64,000 nt of DNA from Tissierella simiarum (lineage in GTDB: Bacteria; Bacillota; Clostridia; Tissierellales; Tissierellaceae). Positions 45,407 through 54,703 of this stretch are shown in pieces; the stretch's first letter is position 1; each line of letters starts with the position of its first letter. The position numbers and the translations under genes were made by a program. The notes under the pieces were generated by a model. The model had not been told where the DNA came from. It saw nothing but the letters and a program-made list of their open reading frames with translations, and did not search any database. The stretch is taken from the NCBI RefSeq assembly GCF_018917865.1, contig NZ_JAHLPM010000015.1, forward strand, positions 1 through 64,000. The letters are read 5' to 3'.

Positions 45407-45907
45407 ATGAGATATTTAATAAGAGAAAAGATATTCACCTTTGCTGATAAATTTGTAATCAATGATGAAAATGGACGTTCTCATTATGAGGTTGTAGGAA
45501 AGATATTGTCCATAGGTAATAAGCTTAATATATATGATATGAATGGTAGAAATGTTGTTTATATTGAACAAAAGGTTCTTAGATTTTTACCAGAATATTT
45601 GATATATAGAGAAGGAAAAATTATAGGAAAGATAAATAAGGAATTGACCCTTTTTAGACCGAGATTTAGAATAGAAAGTTCTTATGGAAACTTTACTATA
45701 GATGGTGATGTGTTCCATCATAATTTTAATATATTAAAAAATGGAAGACCTGTTTCATGGATAAGTAAAAAGTGGGTTAGTTTTTCAGATACTTATTCTG
45801 TAGATATTTCTGATGGAGAGGATCATGCTTTTATATTAGCTATTGTTATTGTTTTAGATCAAATATTCTATGATAATAAAAATAGGAATTCTAATAATAA
45901 TATGTAG
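45407..45907 (+). CDS. LURP-one-related (YxjI-like) protein
   Basis: 166 residues, AAAGGAG before the ATG. All-beta protein of the LURP-one/tubby-like group: YLIREKIFTFADKFVINDEN then GRSHYEVVGK, IYREGKIIGKINKELTLFRP and the C-terminal segment ISKKWVSFSDTYSVDISDGE, ending in a hydrophobic helix AFILAIVIVLDQIFY typical of the fold's central helix. Function unknown in bacteria; relatives bind phospholipid in plants and animals. It follows the lysine-rich peptide by 90 bases, possibly in one transcript. Confidence 0.87.
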   Translation: MRYLIREKIFTFADKFVINDENGRSHYEVVGKILSIGNKLNIYDMNGRNVVYIEQKVLRFLPEYLIYREGKIIGKINKELTLFRPRFRIESSYGNFTIDGDVFHHNFNILKNGRPVSWISKKWVSFSDTYSVDISDGEDHAFILAIVIVLDQIFYDNKNRNSNNNM

Positions 45908-46012
45908 TAGAATACTTTAATCTAATAAACGTAAAGTTGACAAAGTATGTCCAATAACTTAAACTAGAGTTGATTGTTTTAAATCGTTATATAAAAATTG
46001 AATATAAGGATT

Positions 46013-46205
46013 GTTGGTGTAATCTTATAGAAGATTACTTAAAAGGGAAACTCGGTGAAATTCCGATACGGTCCCGCCACTGTAATGGATAGAAGCTTAT
46101 CATACCACTGTGTAGAAACATGGGAAGGGATAAGATTCGTTATGCCTAAGTCAGGAGACCTGCCAACGATAACAATGCTGTTTATTACTCACGCGGATGA
46201 GGAGG
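46013..46205 (+). ncRNA. Cobalamin (AdoCbl) riboswitch
   Basis: Conserved elements in order: AAAAGGGAA with GGTGAAATTCC, the GTCCCGCCACTGTAA core at 46071-46085, and the B12 box GCCTAAGTCAGGAGACCTGCC-like segment at 46144-46164. No open reading frame begins directly after it: GGAGGTG at 46200 is followed by a short frame that stops at once. Two terminators (46250-46276, 46287-46316) come next, and then sucC at 46369. It may control sucCD by termination, or be an orphan left after loss of its gene. Confidence 0.92.
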
Positions 46206-46249
46206 TGTTATTAAAACTTAGTAGATTTATTCTGCTAAAATTAGTGATG

Positions 46250-46278
46250 CCCTTTCTATCTTTAGAAAGGTTTTTTTA
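46250..46278 (+). terminator. Terminator behind the cobalamin riboswitch
   Basis: Stem CCTTTCTA/TAGAAAGG followed by TTTTTTT; suited to be the riboswitch's expression platform. Confidence 0.82.
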
Positions 46279-46286
46279 TTGTATAA

Positions 46287-46318
46287 TAGCCAGCTTATAG
46301 CTGGCTTTATTTTTTATA
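46287..46318 (+). terminator. Second terminator before sucC
   Basis: Stem AGCCAGCT/AGCTGGCT (46287-46305) followed by TTTATTTTTT. It would also block readthrough into sucC unless sucC has its own promoter in 46318-46355. Confidence 0.8.
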
Positions 46319-46368
46319 ATTTTATCTATTAATTATTATTTAAACTTTAAATGAATGGAGGAGAAAAA

Positions 46369-47529
46369 ATGAATATTCATGAGTACCAAGCAAAAGAGAT
46401 ACTGAAGAAATATGGGATACAAGTACCCAGAGGTAAGGTCATATTTACACCTAAAGAAGCTGAAAAAGCAGTATGGAAAGTAGAAAGTGATATTGCAGTT
46501 GTAAAAGCACAGATCCATGCAGGGGGTAGGGGAAAGGCAGGGGGAGTAAAAATTGCTAAAAGTATAGATGAAGTGTTGATGTACACTAAGGAGCTTCTAG
46601 GCAAAAGATTAGTTACCCATCAAACTGGATCAGGAGGTAAAGAAGTAAAGTGTTTGTTAATCGAAGAAGGCTGTGACATTGAAAAAGAGTACTATATGAG
46701 CTTCGTTTTAGATAGAGAAATATCTAGAATTGTTTTTATTGCATCAGAAGAAGGTGGAACAGAAATTGAACAGGTAGCAGAAAATGCTCCAGATAAGATT
46801 TTAAAAGAAATTATTGATCCTGCAATAGGTCTAACTCCTTTCCAAGCACGACGTATTGCTTTCGGAATAAATATTCCAGATAAGGTTATTAACGAATTTG
46901 TACAGCTATCATTAAATTTATATCGTTGTTTTATAGAAAAAGATTGTATTATGGCTGAGATTAATCCGCTTATAATGACAATGAATGAAAAATTAATTGC
47001 GTTAGATGCAAAACTAAATTTTGACGCTAATGGATTATATCGTCAAGAAGATATAGTAGCTTATCGAGACTTAGAGGAGGAAGATGAAAAAGAAATTGAA
47101 GCATCAAAATATAATCTTTCTTATGTATCACTAAATGGAACAATTGGTTGCATGGTAAATGGTGCAGGTCTTGCCATGGCTACAATGGATATTATTAAGT
47201 ATTATGGTGGAGAACCAGCCAATTTTCTTGATGTTGGAGGCGGAGCAACAGAAGAAAACGTGAAGGCTGCCTTTAAAATTATTCTATCAGATAAACGAGT
47301 GAAAGGGATATTTGTTAATATATTTGGTGGTATTATGAAATGCGATGTTATAGCAAAGGGCATTGTAGAAGCTGCTAAAGAAGTAAGAGTACGAGTACCA
47401 GTTGTAGTTCGTCTTGAAGGAACTAATGTATTGAAAGGAAAAGAAATATTAAATACATCGGGATTAAATATTGTAGCTGTAAATTCTATGGATCATGGTG
47501 CTGAAAAAATTGTTGAATTGGTTAAATAG
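46369..47529 (+). CDS. sucC: Succinyl-CoA synthetase (ADP-forming) beta subunit
   Basis: ATG 46369 with GGAGG upstream; 386 residues, normal length. ATP-grasp domain from the start ([40 protein letters not shown]) and the C-terminal flavodoxin-like half with [20 protein letters not shown] and [17 protein letters not shown]. Pairs with SucD to interconvert succinyl-CoA and succinate with ATP or GTP. The upstream cobalamin riboswitch suggests a link to B12-dependent methylmalonyl-CoA metabolism, but this is inference. Confidence 0.95.
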   Translation: MNIHEYQAKEILKKYGIQVPRGKVIFTPKEAEKAVWKVESDIAVVKAQIHAGGRGKAGGVKIAKSIDEVLMYTKELLGKRLVTHQTGSGGKEVKCLLIEEGCDIEKEYYMSFVLDREISRIVFIASEEGGTEIEQVAENAPDKILKEIIDPAIGLTPFQARRIAFGINIPDKVINEFVQLSLNLYRCFIEKDCIMAEINPLIMTMNEKLIALDAKLNFDANGLYRQEDIVAYRDLEEEDEKEIEASKYNLSYVSLNGTIGCMVNGAGLAMATMDIIKYYGGEPANFLDVGGGATEENVKAAFKIILSDKRVKGIFVNIFGGIMKCDVIAKGIVEAAKEVRVRVPVVVRLEGTNVLKGKEILNTSGLNIVAVNSMDHGAEKIVELVK

Positions 47530-47546
47530 AAGGGAAGGGATATAGA

Positions 47547-48449
47547 ATGAGTATATGGATTGATAGGAATACAAAGGTAGTTGTTCAAGGAATAACGGGT
47601 TCAACAGCTATATTTCATACTAAGGAAATGCTAGAGTATGGAACTAAAGTAGTAGGAGGTGTTACTCCGGGTAAAGGAAGAACAATAATAGAGGGAGTAC
47701 CAGTATTTAATACGGTTAGAGAAGCGGCTAAAGAAACTGGAGCAAATGTTTCTATTATTTATGTTCCAGCTCCTTGGGCAGCAGATGCAATTATGGAAGC
47801 TGTTGATGCTGAATTAGATATGGCTATTTGTATAACAGAACATATTCCAATACAGGATATGATAAAAGTTAAAAAATATATGGAAGGAAAAAAGACTCGA
47901 TTAATAGGACCTAATTGTCCAGGAATTATTACGCCTGAAGAATGTAAGATAGGAATTATGCCTGGATATATTCATAAAAAGGGCAATATAGGGATAGTAT
48001 CTAGATCTGGAACATTGACTTATGAAGCAGTTCATCAGCTAACACAAAAGGGAGTTGGTCAGTCTACAGCTGTTGGAATTGGAGGAGATCCTATAAATGG
48101 AACCAACTTTATTGATGTACTAAAGGCTTTTGATAAAGATGAAGATACCCATGCAGTTATTATGATCGGTGAAATTGGAGGTACAGCAGAGGAAGAAGCA
48201 GCTTTATGGATAAAAGAAAATATGTCAAAGCCTGTAGTAGGATTTATTAGTGGTCGGACAGCTCCAAAGGGAAAACGCATGGGTCATGCAGGAGCAATTA
48301 TTTCTGGTGGAAAAGGGACAGCAGATGAAAAAATACAGATTATGAAAAAATGTGGAATTGAAGTTGCTGATACACCTGCTATAATAGGCGAAACCCTTAT
48401 TAAAGTTTTAAAGGAAAGAGGTATGTGGAATAAAAGTTATAAAGTTTAG
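47547..48449 (+). CDS. sucD: Succinyl-CoA synthetase alpha subunit
   Basis: 300 residues, 17 bases after sucC. CoA-binding Rossmann domain ([20 protein letters not shown] then [14 protein letters not shown]), [20 protein letters not shown], and the ligase domain with the active-site phosphohistidine in [20 protein letters not shown]. Forms the alpha-beta enzyme with SucC. A terminator follows at 48524. Confidence 0.95.
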   Translation: MSIWIDRNTKVVVQGITGSTAIFHTKEMLEYGTKVVGGVTPGKGRTIIEGVPVFNTVREAAKETGANVSIIYVPAPWAADAIMEAVDAELDMAICITEHIPIQDMIKVKKYMEGKKTRLIGPNCPGIITPEECKIGIMPGYIHKKGNIGIVSRSGTLTYEAVHQLTQKGVGQSTAVGIGGDPINGTNFIDVLKAFDKDEDTHAVIMIGEIGGTAEEEAALWIKENMSKPVVGFISGRTAPKGKRMGHAGAIISGGKGTADEKIQIMKKCGIEVADTPAIIGETLIKVLKERGMWNKSYKV

Positions 48450-48523
48450 TATTAAATTACTGTAGTTAATAAATTCAACATATTCTCATTTTCAAGTATG
48501 ACAATAAAGACTAAATTAAAAAA

Positions 48524-48568
48524 ATGCCATTATCTTATTTTTTATAAAAGATAACGGTATTTTTTTAT
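48524..48568 (+). terminator. Intrinsic terminator of sucCD
   Basis: Stem ATGCCATTATCTT/AAGATAACGGTAT with two mismatch/wobble positions, followed by TTTTTTT. Confidence 0.78.
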
Positions 48569-48677
48569 TTAAAATAGAAAATTTGGGGTAAGAATATATG
48601 AAGAGGTATATTTTTATTACAAAATTAAAGGAATCACAGTATTTAAAAATAAGGATATGGAGGTATAAAGGCTAAAG

Positions 48678-50504
48678 ATGAACGATGATAACAATTTTGA
48701 TAAAAAGAAATGGCTTGTTTACTATATTTTAGCCATGCTAACAATAACGTTTGTATTTAATGGATACCTTAAGCAAAAGCTTATTCAAAATGTAAGTTAT
48801 AGTCAGTTTGTTAAATTTGGTGAACAAGGAAAAATTGCTTCAGTAGTAGTAGATAGTGATGAGATTATATTTCAAGTTAAATCTGAGAATAAAAAAGCTC
48901 TTGAGCTATATAAATCTAATAATATGCAAGATCCAAATCTTGTTAATAGACTAGAAGAATGGGGAGTTGAAGAGTATACTTCAAAAAGCCAGAAAGTTTC
49001 TATAGCCCAATACTTCCTGACAAACTGGATTATACCAATAATATTTATTATGGTGATATGGAGCCTTATTTCTAAAAGTATGAGTAAACGTATGGGTGGC
49101 AATGCTATGAACTTTGGCAATAAAGTAGGAAAGATTTATGCTGAGAATCAGACAAAAGTTACCTTTGAAGATGTTGCAGGTCAAGATGAAGCTAAAGAAT
49201 CATTAGAGGAAATAGTAGATTTTATTAAAAATCAAGATAAATATAAAAAAATTGGTGCAAAACTTCCAAAGGGAGCATTACTTGTTGGTCCTCCTGGAAC
49301 TGGAAAGACATTACTCGCTAAGGCTATTGCAGGAGAAGCAGACGTACCCTTCTTTTCTATTTCAGGTTCAGAGTTTGTTCAGATGTTTGTTGGAATGGGA
49401 GCTGCAAGAGTTAGAGATTTGTTTAAGCAAGCACAGGAAAAATCACCATGTATAGTATTTATCGATGAGATCGATGCTATTGGTAAAAGACGTGATAGTT
49501 CAGGTATGGGAGGAAATGATGAAAGGGAACAGACTTTAAATCAACTTCTAACAGAGATGGATGGCTTTGATTCTTCCAGTGGTGTTGTTATTTTAGCAGC
49601 TACTAATCGTCCAGAAATATTAGATCCAGCTCTTTTAAGACCAGGAAGATTTGATAGAAGAATTATTGTTGATAGACCCGATCTTACAGGCAGATTAAAG
49701 ATATTAGAGGTGCATTCTAAAAATATTACATTGGCATCAAATGTTAATTTAGAGGAAATTGCAAAAGCTACTTCTGGAGCAGCAGGTGCAGATTTAGCTA
49801 ATATTGTTAATGAAGCAGCACTTAGAGCCGTTAGATTTGGAAGAACACAGGTTATACAGGAAGATTTGATGGAAGCTATTGAAACTGTAATTGCAGGGGC
49901 AGAGAAGAAAGATCGTATTATGTCTCAATCTGAAAAAGAAGCAGTAGCATATCATGAAGCTGGACATGCAATTGTTGCTGCGATGCTTGAAGATACTGAC
50001 CCTGTAGCAAAAATAACTATTGTTCCAAGAACTATGGGATCTCTTGGATATACTTTACAGTTGCCAGAAAAAGAAAAATATCTTATTTCTAGGGAACATC
50101 TTCTTAACAATCTTAGTATTTTATTTGGAGGTCGTTCTGCAGAAGAAGTAAAATTTAATCTTGTATCTACAGGTGCATCAAATGACATTGAAAAAGCTAC
50201 AGAGATAGCTCGTAATATGGTTACAAGATATGGTATGAGTGAAAAATTTGATATGATGGGTCTTGAAACTCCTAGTGGACAATATATAAATGGGGGTATA
50301 AGTAAGAACTATAGTGAAACTACAGGAAAGGAAATTGATGAGGAAGTTTTAAAGTTAGTCAAGAATGCCCATGAAATATCTAAAAAAATATTAGTTGAAA
50401 ATATAGAACTTCTCGATACAGTAGCTAGGAGACTTCTTGAAGTTGAAACTATTACAGGAGAAGAGTTCAAAGAAATTGTAGATAATTATTTAAAAAAATC
50501 ATAG
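48678..50504 (+). CDS. ftsH: ATP-dependent zinc metalloprotease FtsH
   Basis: 608 residues. Two N-terminal membrane helices flank an external loop (about 14-30 and 112-132). AAA+ module with Walker A GPPGTGKT (~201), Walker [12 protein letters not shown] and [23 protein letters not shown], then the zinc protease HEAGH at about 426. Degrades damaged membrane proteins and regulators. The ribosome-binding site is weak (GGAGG is 16 bases away). It stands alone, rather than beside tilS/hprT as in many Firmicutes, so it may be a second copy. Confidence 0.95.
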   Translation: MNDDNNFDKKKWLVYYILAMLTITFVFNGYLKQKLIQNVSYSQFVKFGEQGKIASVVVDSDEIIFQVKSENKKALELYKSNNMQDPNLVNRLEEWGVEEYTSKSQKVSIAQYFLTNWIIPIIFIMVIWSLISKSMSKRMGGNAMNFGNKVGKIYAENQTKVTFEDVAGQDEAKESLEEIVDFIKNQDKYKKIGAKLPKGALLVGPPGTGKTLLAKAIAGEADVPFFSISGSEFVQMFVGMGAARVRDLFKQAQEKSPCIVFIDEIDAIGKRRDSSGMGGNDEREQTLNQLLTEMDGFDSSSGVVILAATNRPEILDPALLRPGRFDRRIIVDRPDLTGRLKILEVHSKNITLASNVNLEEIAKATSGAAGADLANIVNEAALRAVRFGRTQVIQEDLMEAIETVIAGAEKKDRIMSQSEKEAVAYHEAGHAIVAAMLEDTDPVAKITIVPRTMGSLGYTLQLPEKEKYLISREHLLNNLSILFGGRSAEEVKFNLVSTGASNDIEKATEIARNMVTRYGMSEKFDMMGLETPSGQYINGGISKNYSETTGKEIDEEVLKLVKNAHEISKKILVENIELLDTVARRLLEVETITGEEFKEIVDNYLKKS

Positions 50505-50510
50505 ACTTTT

Positions 50511-50556
50511 AACCCACTTATAGTTTTAAGGATAATAGGTGGGTTTTTTTATATAT
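50511..50556 (+). terminator. Intrinsic terminator of ftsH
   Basis: Stem AACCCACTT/AGGTGGGTT with extended loop, followed by TTTTTTT. Confidence 0.82.
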
Positions 50557-50677
50557 AAAAAGCTTATATTTCTTCCTATTAGATGAAGCTGCCATACCAG
50601 CCTTTGTTATACTTGGAATAGTGTTAATAATTCAATTAAGGAAAAGAAACTCTTGAACAAATCCAAGAAGTATAATA

Positions 50678-52246
50678 TCATAGTGTATATATGGGGATAT
50701 AGTTCAGTTGGGAGAATGCTTGACTGGCAGTCAAGAGGTCAGGGGTTCGAGTCCCCTTATCTCCACCATCTAAATCCACAATTAAATTGACATCTATGGT
50801 AGAGTCATATACGATAACTTTTTTAACAAATCTTTGGATGATGCTTTTCTGTTCTTCTAGAGGTTTGTTTTTTATATCCTTGTATAATTCTAAATATTTT
50901 TTAATGGCATCTATATTAGGAGAATGTATTTCAGATTGGTATTTAGCTTCACTTAAATATATAGTTAAATCTACCTTTCTTTTTTCAAGTTCATCCATTT
51001 TTTCTTTCATAGATTCATGGAACATACCATTTGCAATTGCATTTACTATATTATCAATTTGTTTTTGAACTTCTTTTAATTCCTTTTCAAACCTATCAAT
51101 ATCTGATTTAATTTCAGTGTTTTGTATTTTGGCATATTCACAGATTTTATTAGCTAGTTGTTCTATAGCCTTTTTAGAAAATATTTTTTGTTCTAATTCA
51201 TTTATAACCATATCTTCAACATAATCTTTCCTTAAAGATCTCATATCGCATTCCTTAGTATTTTTTCTTGTGGAGCATTGGTAAGAAACATAAAGTTTCC
51301 TATTTTCTCCTGCACTAACTCTATTACCAACCATTGGCTTTTTGCATTTTCCACAATAAATTATTCCACTTAATAAATAAACTTCCTTGGCTTTATTTGC
51401 TGCAGGACCCCTTTTGTTTTTAGCCATCTTTTTTTGCACCCTTCTCCATAATTCTTCATCAATAATCCTAGGCATACCATTATCAATTCTAATTATCTCA
51501 TCTGGTTTTTTAGATTTATGGTGATTTCTCTTGCCGTCTATTTGCTTAATACTTCTATTGTAGATATATACCCCCCTATATTTTTCATTTTTTAATATTT
51601 CATATAAACTATTTTTTCTAAAGACCCCTCCCGTTTTTGTTCTATATCCTAATCTATTTAATTCTTCTATTATACTCCCATAACCAAATCCATCTGCATA
51701 CATTTGAAAAATAGTTTTTACTGTTTTAGATTCCTGTTCATTTATTGCATAAGTTAAGTCATCTAATACATCATACCCTAAAGGTGGTCTACCTCCAGTA
51801 TGTTTACATTGATACGCATTTTCCTTTAGGCCTTTCATAACTTCTAGACCTAAATTCTCCGAAAAATATTCAGCGAAACTTTCAAGAATTCCTTCCATAA
51901 GAGAGCCTTCTGGACCATCTGGAAGGAGTTGTTTCACATATATTATTTTAATACTACACTTTTTTAATATGTGCTTATAAAATGCTGAATCGTATTTATT
52001 TCTTGCAAATCTATCAATTTTATGCAAAAGAAGTATATCAAATTTTCTTAATTTAGCATCTTCTATCATTTGTAAAAAGGCCGCCCTATCATCACTTCTA
52101 CCAGTAACAGCCTCATCAATATATTTTTTAACTATAGTTATGTTATTTTCTTTTGCATATTTATATATATCTCGTAATTGTGCATCTATAGACTCTTCTC
52201 TTTGATTGTCTGAGCTATATCTTGCATAAGCTACCGCTTTAATCAT
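50678..52246 (-). CDS. Large serine recombinase (phage integrase) reading through tRNA-Ala
   Basis: 522 codons. N-terminal catalytic domain (VAYARYSSDNQREESIDAQL, nucleophile Ser11 or Ser12; RFARNKYD with active-site Arg), Recombinase domain (KHTGGRPPLGYDV, YEILKNEKYRGVYIYN), zinc ribbon (CGKC near ~300, then C...C) and a coiled-coil of about residues 390-450. Expected ~490-residue integrases end about where this frame enters the tRNA: residues ~493-517 (GDKGTRTPDLLTASQAFSQL...) are the antisense of tRNA-Ala, and the last few codons are host DNA. The natural C-terminus is thus altered by integration. Confidence 0.93.
   Translation of the reverse strand: MIKAVAYARYSSDNQREESIDAQLRDIYKYAKENNITIVKKYIDEAVTGRSDDRAAFLQMIEDAKLRKFDILLLHKIDRFARNKYDSAFYKHILKKCSIKIIYVKQLLPDGPEGSLMEGILESFAEYFSENLGLEVMKGLKENAYQCKHTGGRPPLGYDVLDDLTYAINEQESKTVKTIFQMYADGFGYGSIIEELNRLGYRTKTGGVFRKNSLYEILKNEKYRGVYIYNRSIKQIDGKRNHHKSKKPDEIIRIDNGMPRIIDEELWRRVQKKMAKNKRGPAANKAKEVYLLSGIIYCGKCKKPMVGNRVSAGENRKLYVSYQCSTRKNTKECDMRSLRKDYVEDMVINELEQKIFSKKAIEQLANKICEYAKIQNTEIKSDIDRFEKELKEVQKQIDNIVNAIANGMFHESMKEKMDELEKRKVDLTIYLSEAKYQSEIHSPNIDAIKKYLELYKDIKNKPLEEQKSIIQRFVKKVIVYDSTIDVNLIVDLDGGDKGTRTPDLLTASQAFSQLNYIPIYTL
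50693..50768 (+). tRNA. tRNA-Ala (anticodon GGC), with encoded CCA
   Basis: A full cloverleaf: acceptor GGGGATA/TATCTCC containing the G3-U70 pair that identifies alanine tRNA, D arm GTTC/GAAT, anticodon arm CTTGA-CTGGCAG-TCAAG with GGC at the anticodon, T arm AGGGG-TTCGAGT-CCCCT, discriminator A and genomic CCA. TTGAAC and TATCAT about 17 bases apart upstream could be its promoter. The 3' end abuts the prophage and is the likely attachment site. Confidence 0.95.
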
Positions 52247-52689
52247 ATAATACTCCTTTCAAACTTTAACTTTACTAGTTCTTCCGAAACCTCTAAATAC
52301 GAGCTTAGCTGTCTAACTGTAAATCCTTCAATCGTAGTTAAATCAAGATCATCTGGTATTAATAATTCAGCAGCAAACTTATTAGCTTCAATTTCAAATT
52401 TACTTTTAACTTGTAAATGGTTTTCTGTATAATAGCTTATAGTTAGATCGACATGTAGTATAGCATGTCCCAACTCATGAGCCAATACCATTCTTTCTTC
52501 CTGAATACATAAATCATTCGATAGAAATATAAATTCATTATCAAATATATCTCTAAAAAATTTACCTTTCATTCCTTTGGGCAATTCCTTTTTTATTAGA
52601 GTAATATCTAAAAGATCTACTAATTCATATACGTCTCTAGTTTTATAGATTTCTATTAAACCTTCTACAATTTGTTTAATTTTAGCCAC
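52243..52689 (-). CDS. ImmA/IrrE-family metallopeptidase
   Basis: 148 residues, GTG start after AGGAGTG. Zinc-protease motif RMVLAHELGHAILH at about residues 62-75. In ICEBs1 and related phages ImmA cleaves the ImmR repressor when activated, triggering induction. Placed directly behind the CI-like repressor gene and overlapping the integrase start by 4 bases, it fits that role. Confidence 0.92.
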   Translation of the reverse strand: MAKIKQIVEGLIEIYKTRDVYELVDLLDITLIKKELPKGMKGKFFRDIFDNEFIFLSNDLCIQEERMVLAHELGHAILHVDLTISYYTENHLQVKSKFEIEANKFAAELLIPDDLDLTTIEGFTVRQLSSYLEVSEELVKLKFERSII

Positions 52690-52711
52690 TATATCACTCC
52701 TATGAAAAAAA

Positions 52712-53143
52712 TTATTTTCTTTTCATTTTTTCAATAGATAACTTCATAGCAAATAACATATCGTTCGCAAGGCCCATAATCTCATCATCAGTCATCTTAT
52801 CTAAGTCATATCCTCCATAAGCCATTAAGGCAGGCTGTTCTAAAATAAATTTTAAAGCATCCTCTGGAGTTAAGAATTCTAAAGATTCTATTCTCTTAAT
52901 TTGTTCAGATAGTTTACCATTTTCATTATATTGATCATCCCACTTGTCAGCCATTAATTCATCTATGGTCACATTTAAAACACTTGCTAATTTAGATAGT
53001 GTTTCGCTCTTAGGATTTTTAGCTTTTCCTGTCTCTATTTCAGATATTGTACTTTGGCCGACTCCTGATTTATCTGATAGTTCTTTGATTGTCATTCCGT
53101 AACGTTGTCTTAACTCTTTAATGCTATTTCCTAAACTTGACAT
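52712..53143 (-). CDS. CI/ImmR-like XRE repressor
   Basis: 143 residues from ATG 53143, seven bases after AAGGAG; the open frame to 53161 overlaps that site. N-terminal HTH_3 (LGNSIKELRQRYGMTIKELS, GVGQSTISEIETGKAKNP) followed by a short helical C-terminal region rather than a LexA-type protease domain, consistent with cleavage in trans by the neighbouring ImmA. Maintains lysogeny by binding the operators in 53170-53350. Confidence 0.92.
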   Translation of the reverse strand: MSSLGNSIKELRQRYGMTIKELSDKSGVGQSTISEIETGKAKNPKSETLSKLASVLNVTIDELMADKWDDQYNENGKLSEQIKRIESLEFLTPEDALKFILEQPALMAYGGYDLDKMTDDEIMGLANDMLFAMKLSIEKMKRK

Positions 53144-53169
53144 TAAAAAACTCCTTCCCATACTAAATG

Positions 53170-53350
53170 TTCGGTTTACAGAATAATTATAACACTTTAT
53201 ATTCGGTAAAGCAAATAGAAATTTTGAGGAAAACTTAGTGTTTTGGAGGAATATCGCAATATTTCTTTAAAATAGTCGGTATAGCGAATATTTGAGCGTT
53301 GATTGTTCGGATAAACGAATATATAATTAAGTCATAATCGGTCAGCCGAA
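53170..53350. promoter_or_regulatory. Divergent control region with five phased repressor operators
   Basis: Five copies of a 14-bp palindromic site TTCGG-N5-CGAA: 53170-53183, 53202-53215, 53275-53288, 53306-53319 and 53337-53350. Start-to-start spacings are 32, 73, 31 and 31 bases, so sites 1-2 and 3-4-5 lie about three helical turns apart on one DNA face. The left pair covers the repressor start region and the right trio the cro promoter. This is a lysis/lysogeny switch. Confidence 0.85.
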
Positions 53351-53365
53351 GAAAGGGGGGTGAAT

Positions 53366-53590
53366 ATGAAAAATAACATAAAAAAATATATACAAGCATT
53401 AAAAAAAAATAAAGGGATTACTGTAACAGAAATTATTGAAACATCTGGAATTGGAAGGACAAGCTTTTATGAAATTATGAGAGGAAAACAAATACCTAAA
53501 TTAGATACTGCAATTGCAATAGCCAAAGCATTAGATGCAGATGTTAAAGATGTTTTTCCACAATTGAATGGAGGAATTAAAAATGAATGA
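53366..53590 (+). CDS. Cro-like XRE regulator
   Basis: 74 residues, ATG six bases after GGGGGG. A single HTH: IKKYIQALKKNKGITVTEII, GIGRTSFYEIMRGKQIPKLD, followed by a short tail. First gene rightward of the operators, the Cro position. Its stop overlaps the next start. Confidence 0.88.
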   Translation: MKNNIKKYIQALKKNKGITVTEIIETSGIGRTSFYEIMRGKQIPKLDTAIAIAKALDADVKDVFPQLNGGIKNE

Positions 53591-53864
53591 AGTTAAACTG
53601 ATAGAAGAAATTGTGTTAAAAGAATCTGATTATGGCGATCCAGAGTTAGCGATCTATCTTAAAACACCAGTTATGAATTTTAAGTTTGTCTATAGACAAA
53701 GGTTAACAAACGCTCTTGCGATACACATGTCTAATGAATTTTTAAAAAGTTTGAATACTGGACTTGAAATTAAGTTTGAAAGTTTTAAACAATATAATGC
53801 TCTACTTAAATCTATAGCAAATAAACTAAATGTTCCATATTCATTTCCAATAAGCAGAATTTAA
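53583..53864 (+). CDS. Hypothetical prophage early protein
   Basis: 93 residues; GGAGG lies inside the end of the cro-like gene and the frames overlap by 8 bases. Mixed alpha/beta with FVYRQRLTNALAIHMSNEFL; no domain I recognise. Second gene of the early operon. Confidence 0.7.
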   Translation: MNEVKLIEEIVLKESDYGDPELAIYLKTPVMNFKFVYRQRLTNALAIHMSNEFLKSLNTGLEIKFESFKQYNALLKSIANKLNVPYSFPISRI

Positions 53865-53879
53865 GGGAGGTGCAGCAAT

Positions 53880-54047
53880 ATGGAAGTAGCTTTAGTAACA
53901 GTTACAATAGATAGAAATACTGGAAAAACAATTAATAAGGAGGTTAAAGAAGTATTTGAGGTTGATGAAGACGAATTTTATAGACCATTAATAAAAGTAT
54001 TAGGTGATGATTTTATAAGACGTTGGAAAGGAGGCGAATTAGGTTGA
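53880..54047 (+). CDS. Hypothetical small prophage protein
   Basis: 55 residues, GGGAGG nine bases before the ATG. Sequence VALVTVTIDRNTGKTINKEV with an acidic middle (FEVDEDEF) suggests a small beta-hairpin protein. Overlaps the next gene by 4 bases. No function assigned. Confidence 0.6.
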   Translation: MEVALVTVTIDRNTGKTINKEVKEVFEVDEDEFYRPLIKVLGDDFIRRWKGGELG

Positions 54048-54196
54048 AACTTATAGCAGGTTTTGTAGGTAAGAATAAAGACTTTGAGATAATTGAAATT
54101 CAGCAAAAAGTAAGACAAGCTCAACAAAATTTTAATTATGCAGATAAAGAGACTATAGATGTAACAGCAAAAGAAAATCTTGATATTAGAAGATAG
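54044..54196 (+). CDS. Hypothetical small prophage protein
   Basis: 50 residues from TTG 54044, with GGAGG 10 bases before, overlapping the previous stop (TTGA). KLIAGFVGKNKDFEIIEIQQ, then a helix KVRQAQQNF. No recognised domain. Position and ribosome-binding site support expression. Confidence 0.55.
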   Translation: MKLIAGFVGKNKDFEIIEIQQKVRQAQQNFNYADKETIDVTAKENLDIRR

Positions 54197-54205
54197 GAGG
54201 ATTAG

Positions 54206-54502
54206 ATGATGAAAACTTATAAAATAGGACAAGTCATTGAGATTGAAGGATTGAAATACATGATAGTTCGTGAAGGTGGAAGAGAATATAGCGTAGTTGC
54301 AAGCCTTTTAAATGGTGAAAATCTAATTTTATTAGAAGGTAAGATTCATGGAGTTGATTATGATTCTTTAGCAGAAACAATTATAAATTTATTTGATCCA
54401 TATGTTGATATTTACGATGAAGATTTTTGGATTGAAATAGAAGGTTCATTATTGAGCTGGCTATATGAATTTAGGTTTAAAGATAATAGAAAGGAGGGTT
54501 AA
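54206..54502 (+). CDS. Hypothetical prophage protein
   Basis: 98 residues, ATG ATG at 54206/54209 after GGAGG. An N-terminal small beta domain (YKIGQVIEIEGLKYMIVREG) followed by an acidic, aromatic C-terminal half (DPYVDIYDEDFWIEIEGSLL). Strongly acidic overall, as in DNA-mimic phage proteins, but there is no proof. Four bases before the next gene. Confidence 0.65.
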   Translation: MMKTYKIGQVIEIEGLKYMIVREGGREYSVVASLLNGENLILLEGKIHGVDYDSLAETIINLFDPYVDIYDEDFWIEIEGSLLSWLYEFRFKDNRKEG

Positions 54503-54505
54503 ATA

Positions 54506-54703
54506 ATGACTTATAGAGAAGGAATAGAATTGTTAATCGCAAGGTATGAAAAGTTTTTAGAAGAAGATAGGCAAAAACAAACAGAATATGAGGAAGAAGA
54601 TAATTCAGTATTAGCCGCTTACGTAACTGGAAGAGCAGACACCTTAGAACCTGTCATAAAAAACTTAAAAGAATTGATAGAAGGTGTTAATGATGAAATT
54701 TGA
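54506..54703 (+). CDS. Hypothetical prophage protein, helical
   Basis: 65 residues, AGGAGGG before the ATG. Mostly helical and acidic (LLIARYEKFLEEDRQKQTEY, EEEDNSVLAAYVTGRADTLE). Overlaps the next gene by 14 bases. No domain recognised. Confidence 0.65.
   Translation: MTYREGIELLIARYEKFLEEDRQKQTEYEEEDNSVLAAYVTGRADTLEPVIKNLKELIEGVNDEI

Noticed and set aside
46055-46300. 81-codon + strand ORF
   Set aside because: It lies within the cobalamin riboswitch and its terminators; the conserved RNA explains the sequence.
50553-50655. Short + strand frame reading DEAAIPAFVILGIVLIIQLR before a stop
   Set aside because: Looks like a membrane segment but has no start codon or ribosome-binding site and begins inside the ftsH terminator; at most a gene remnant.
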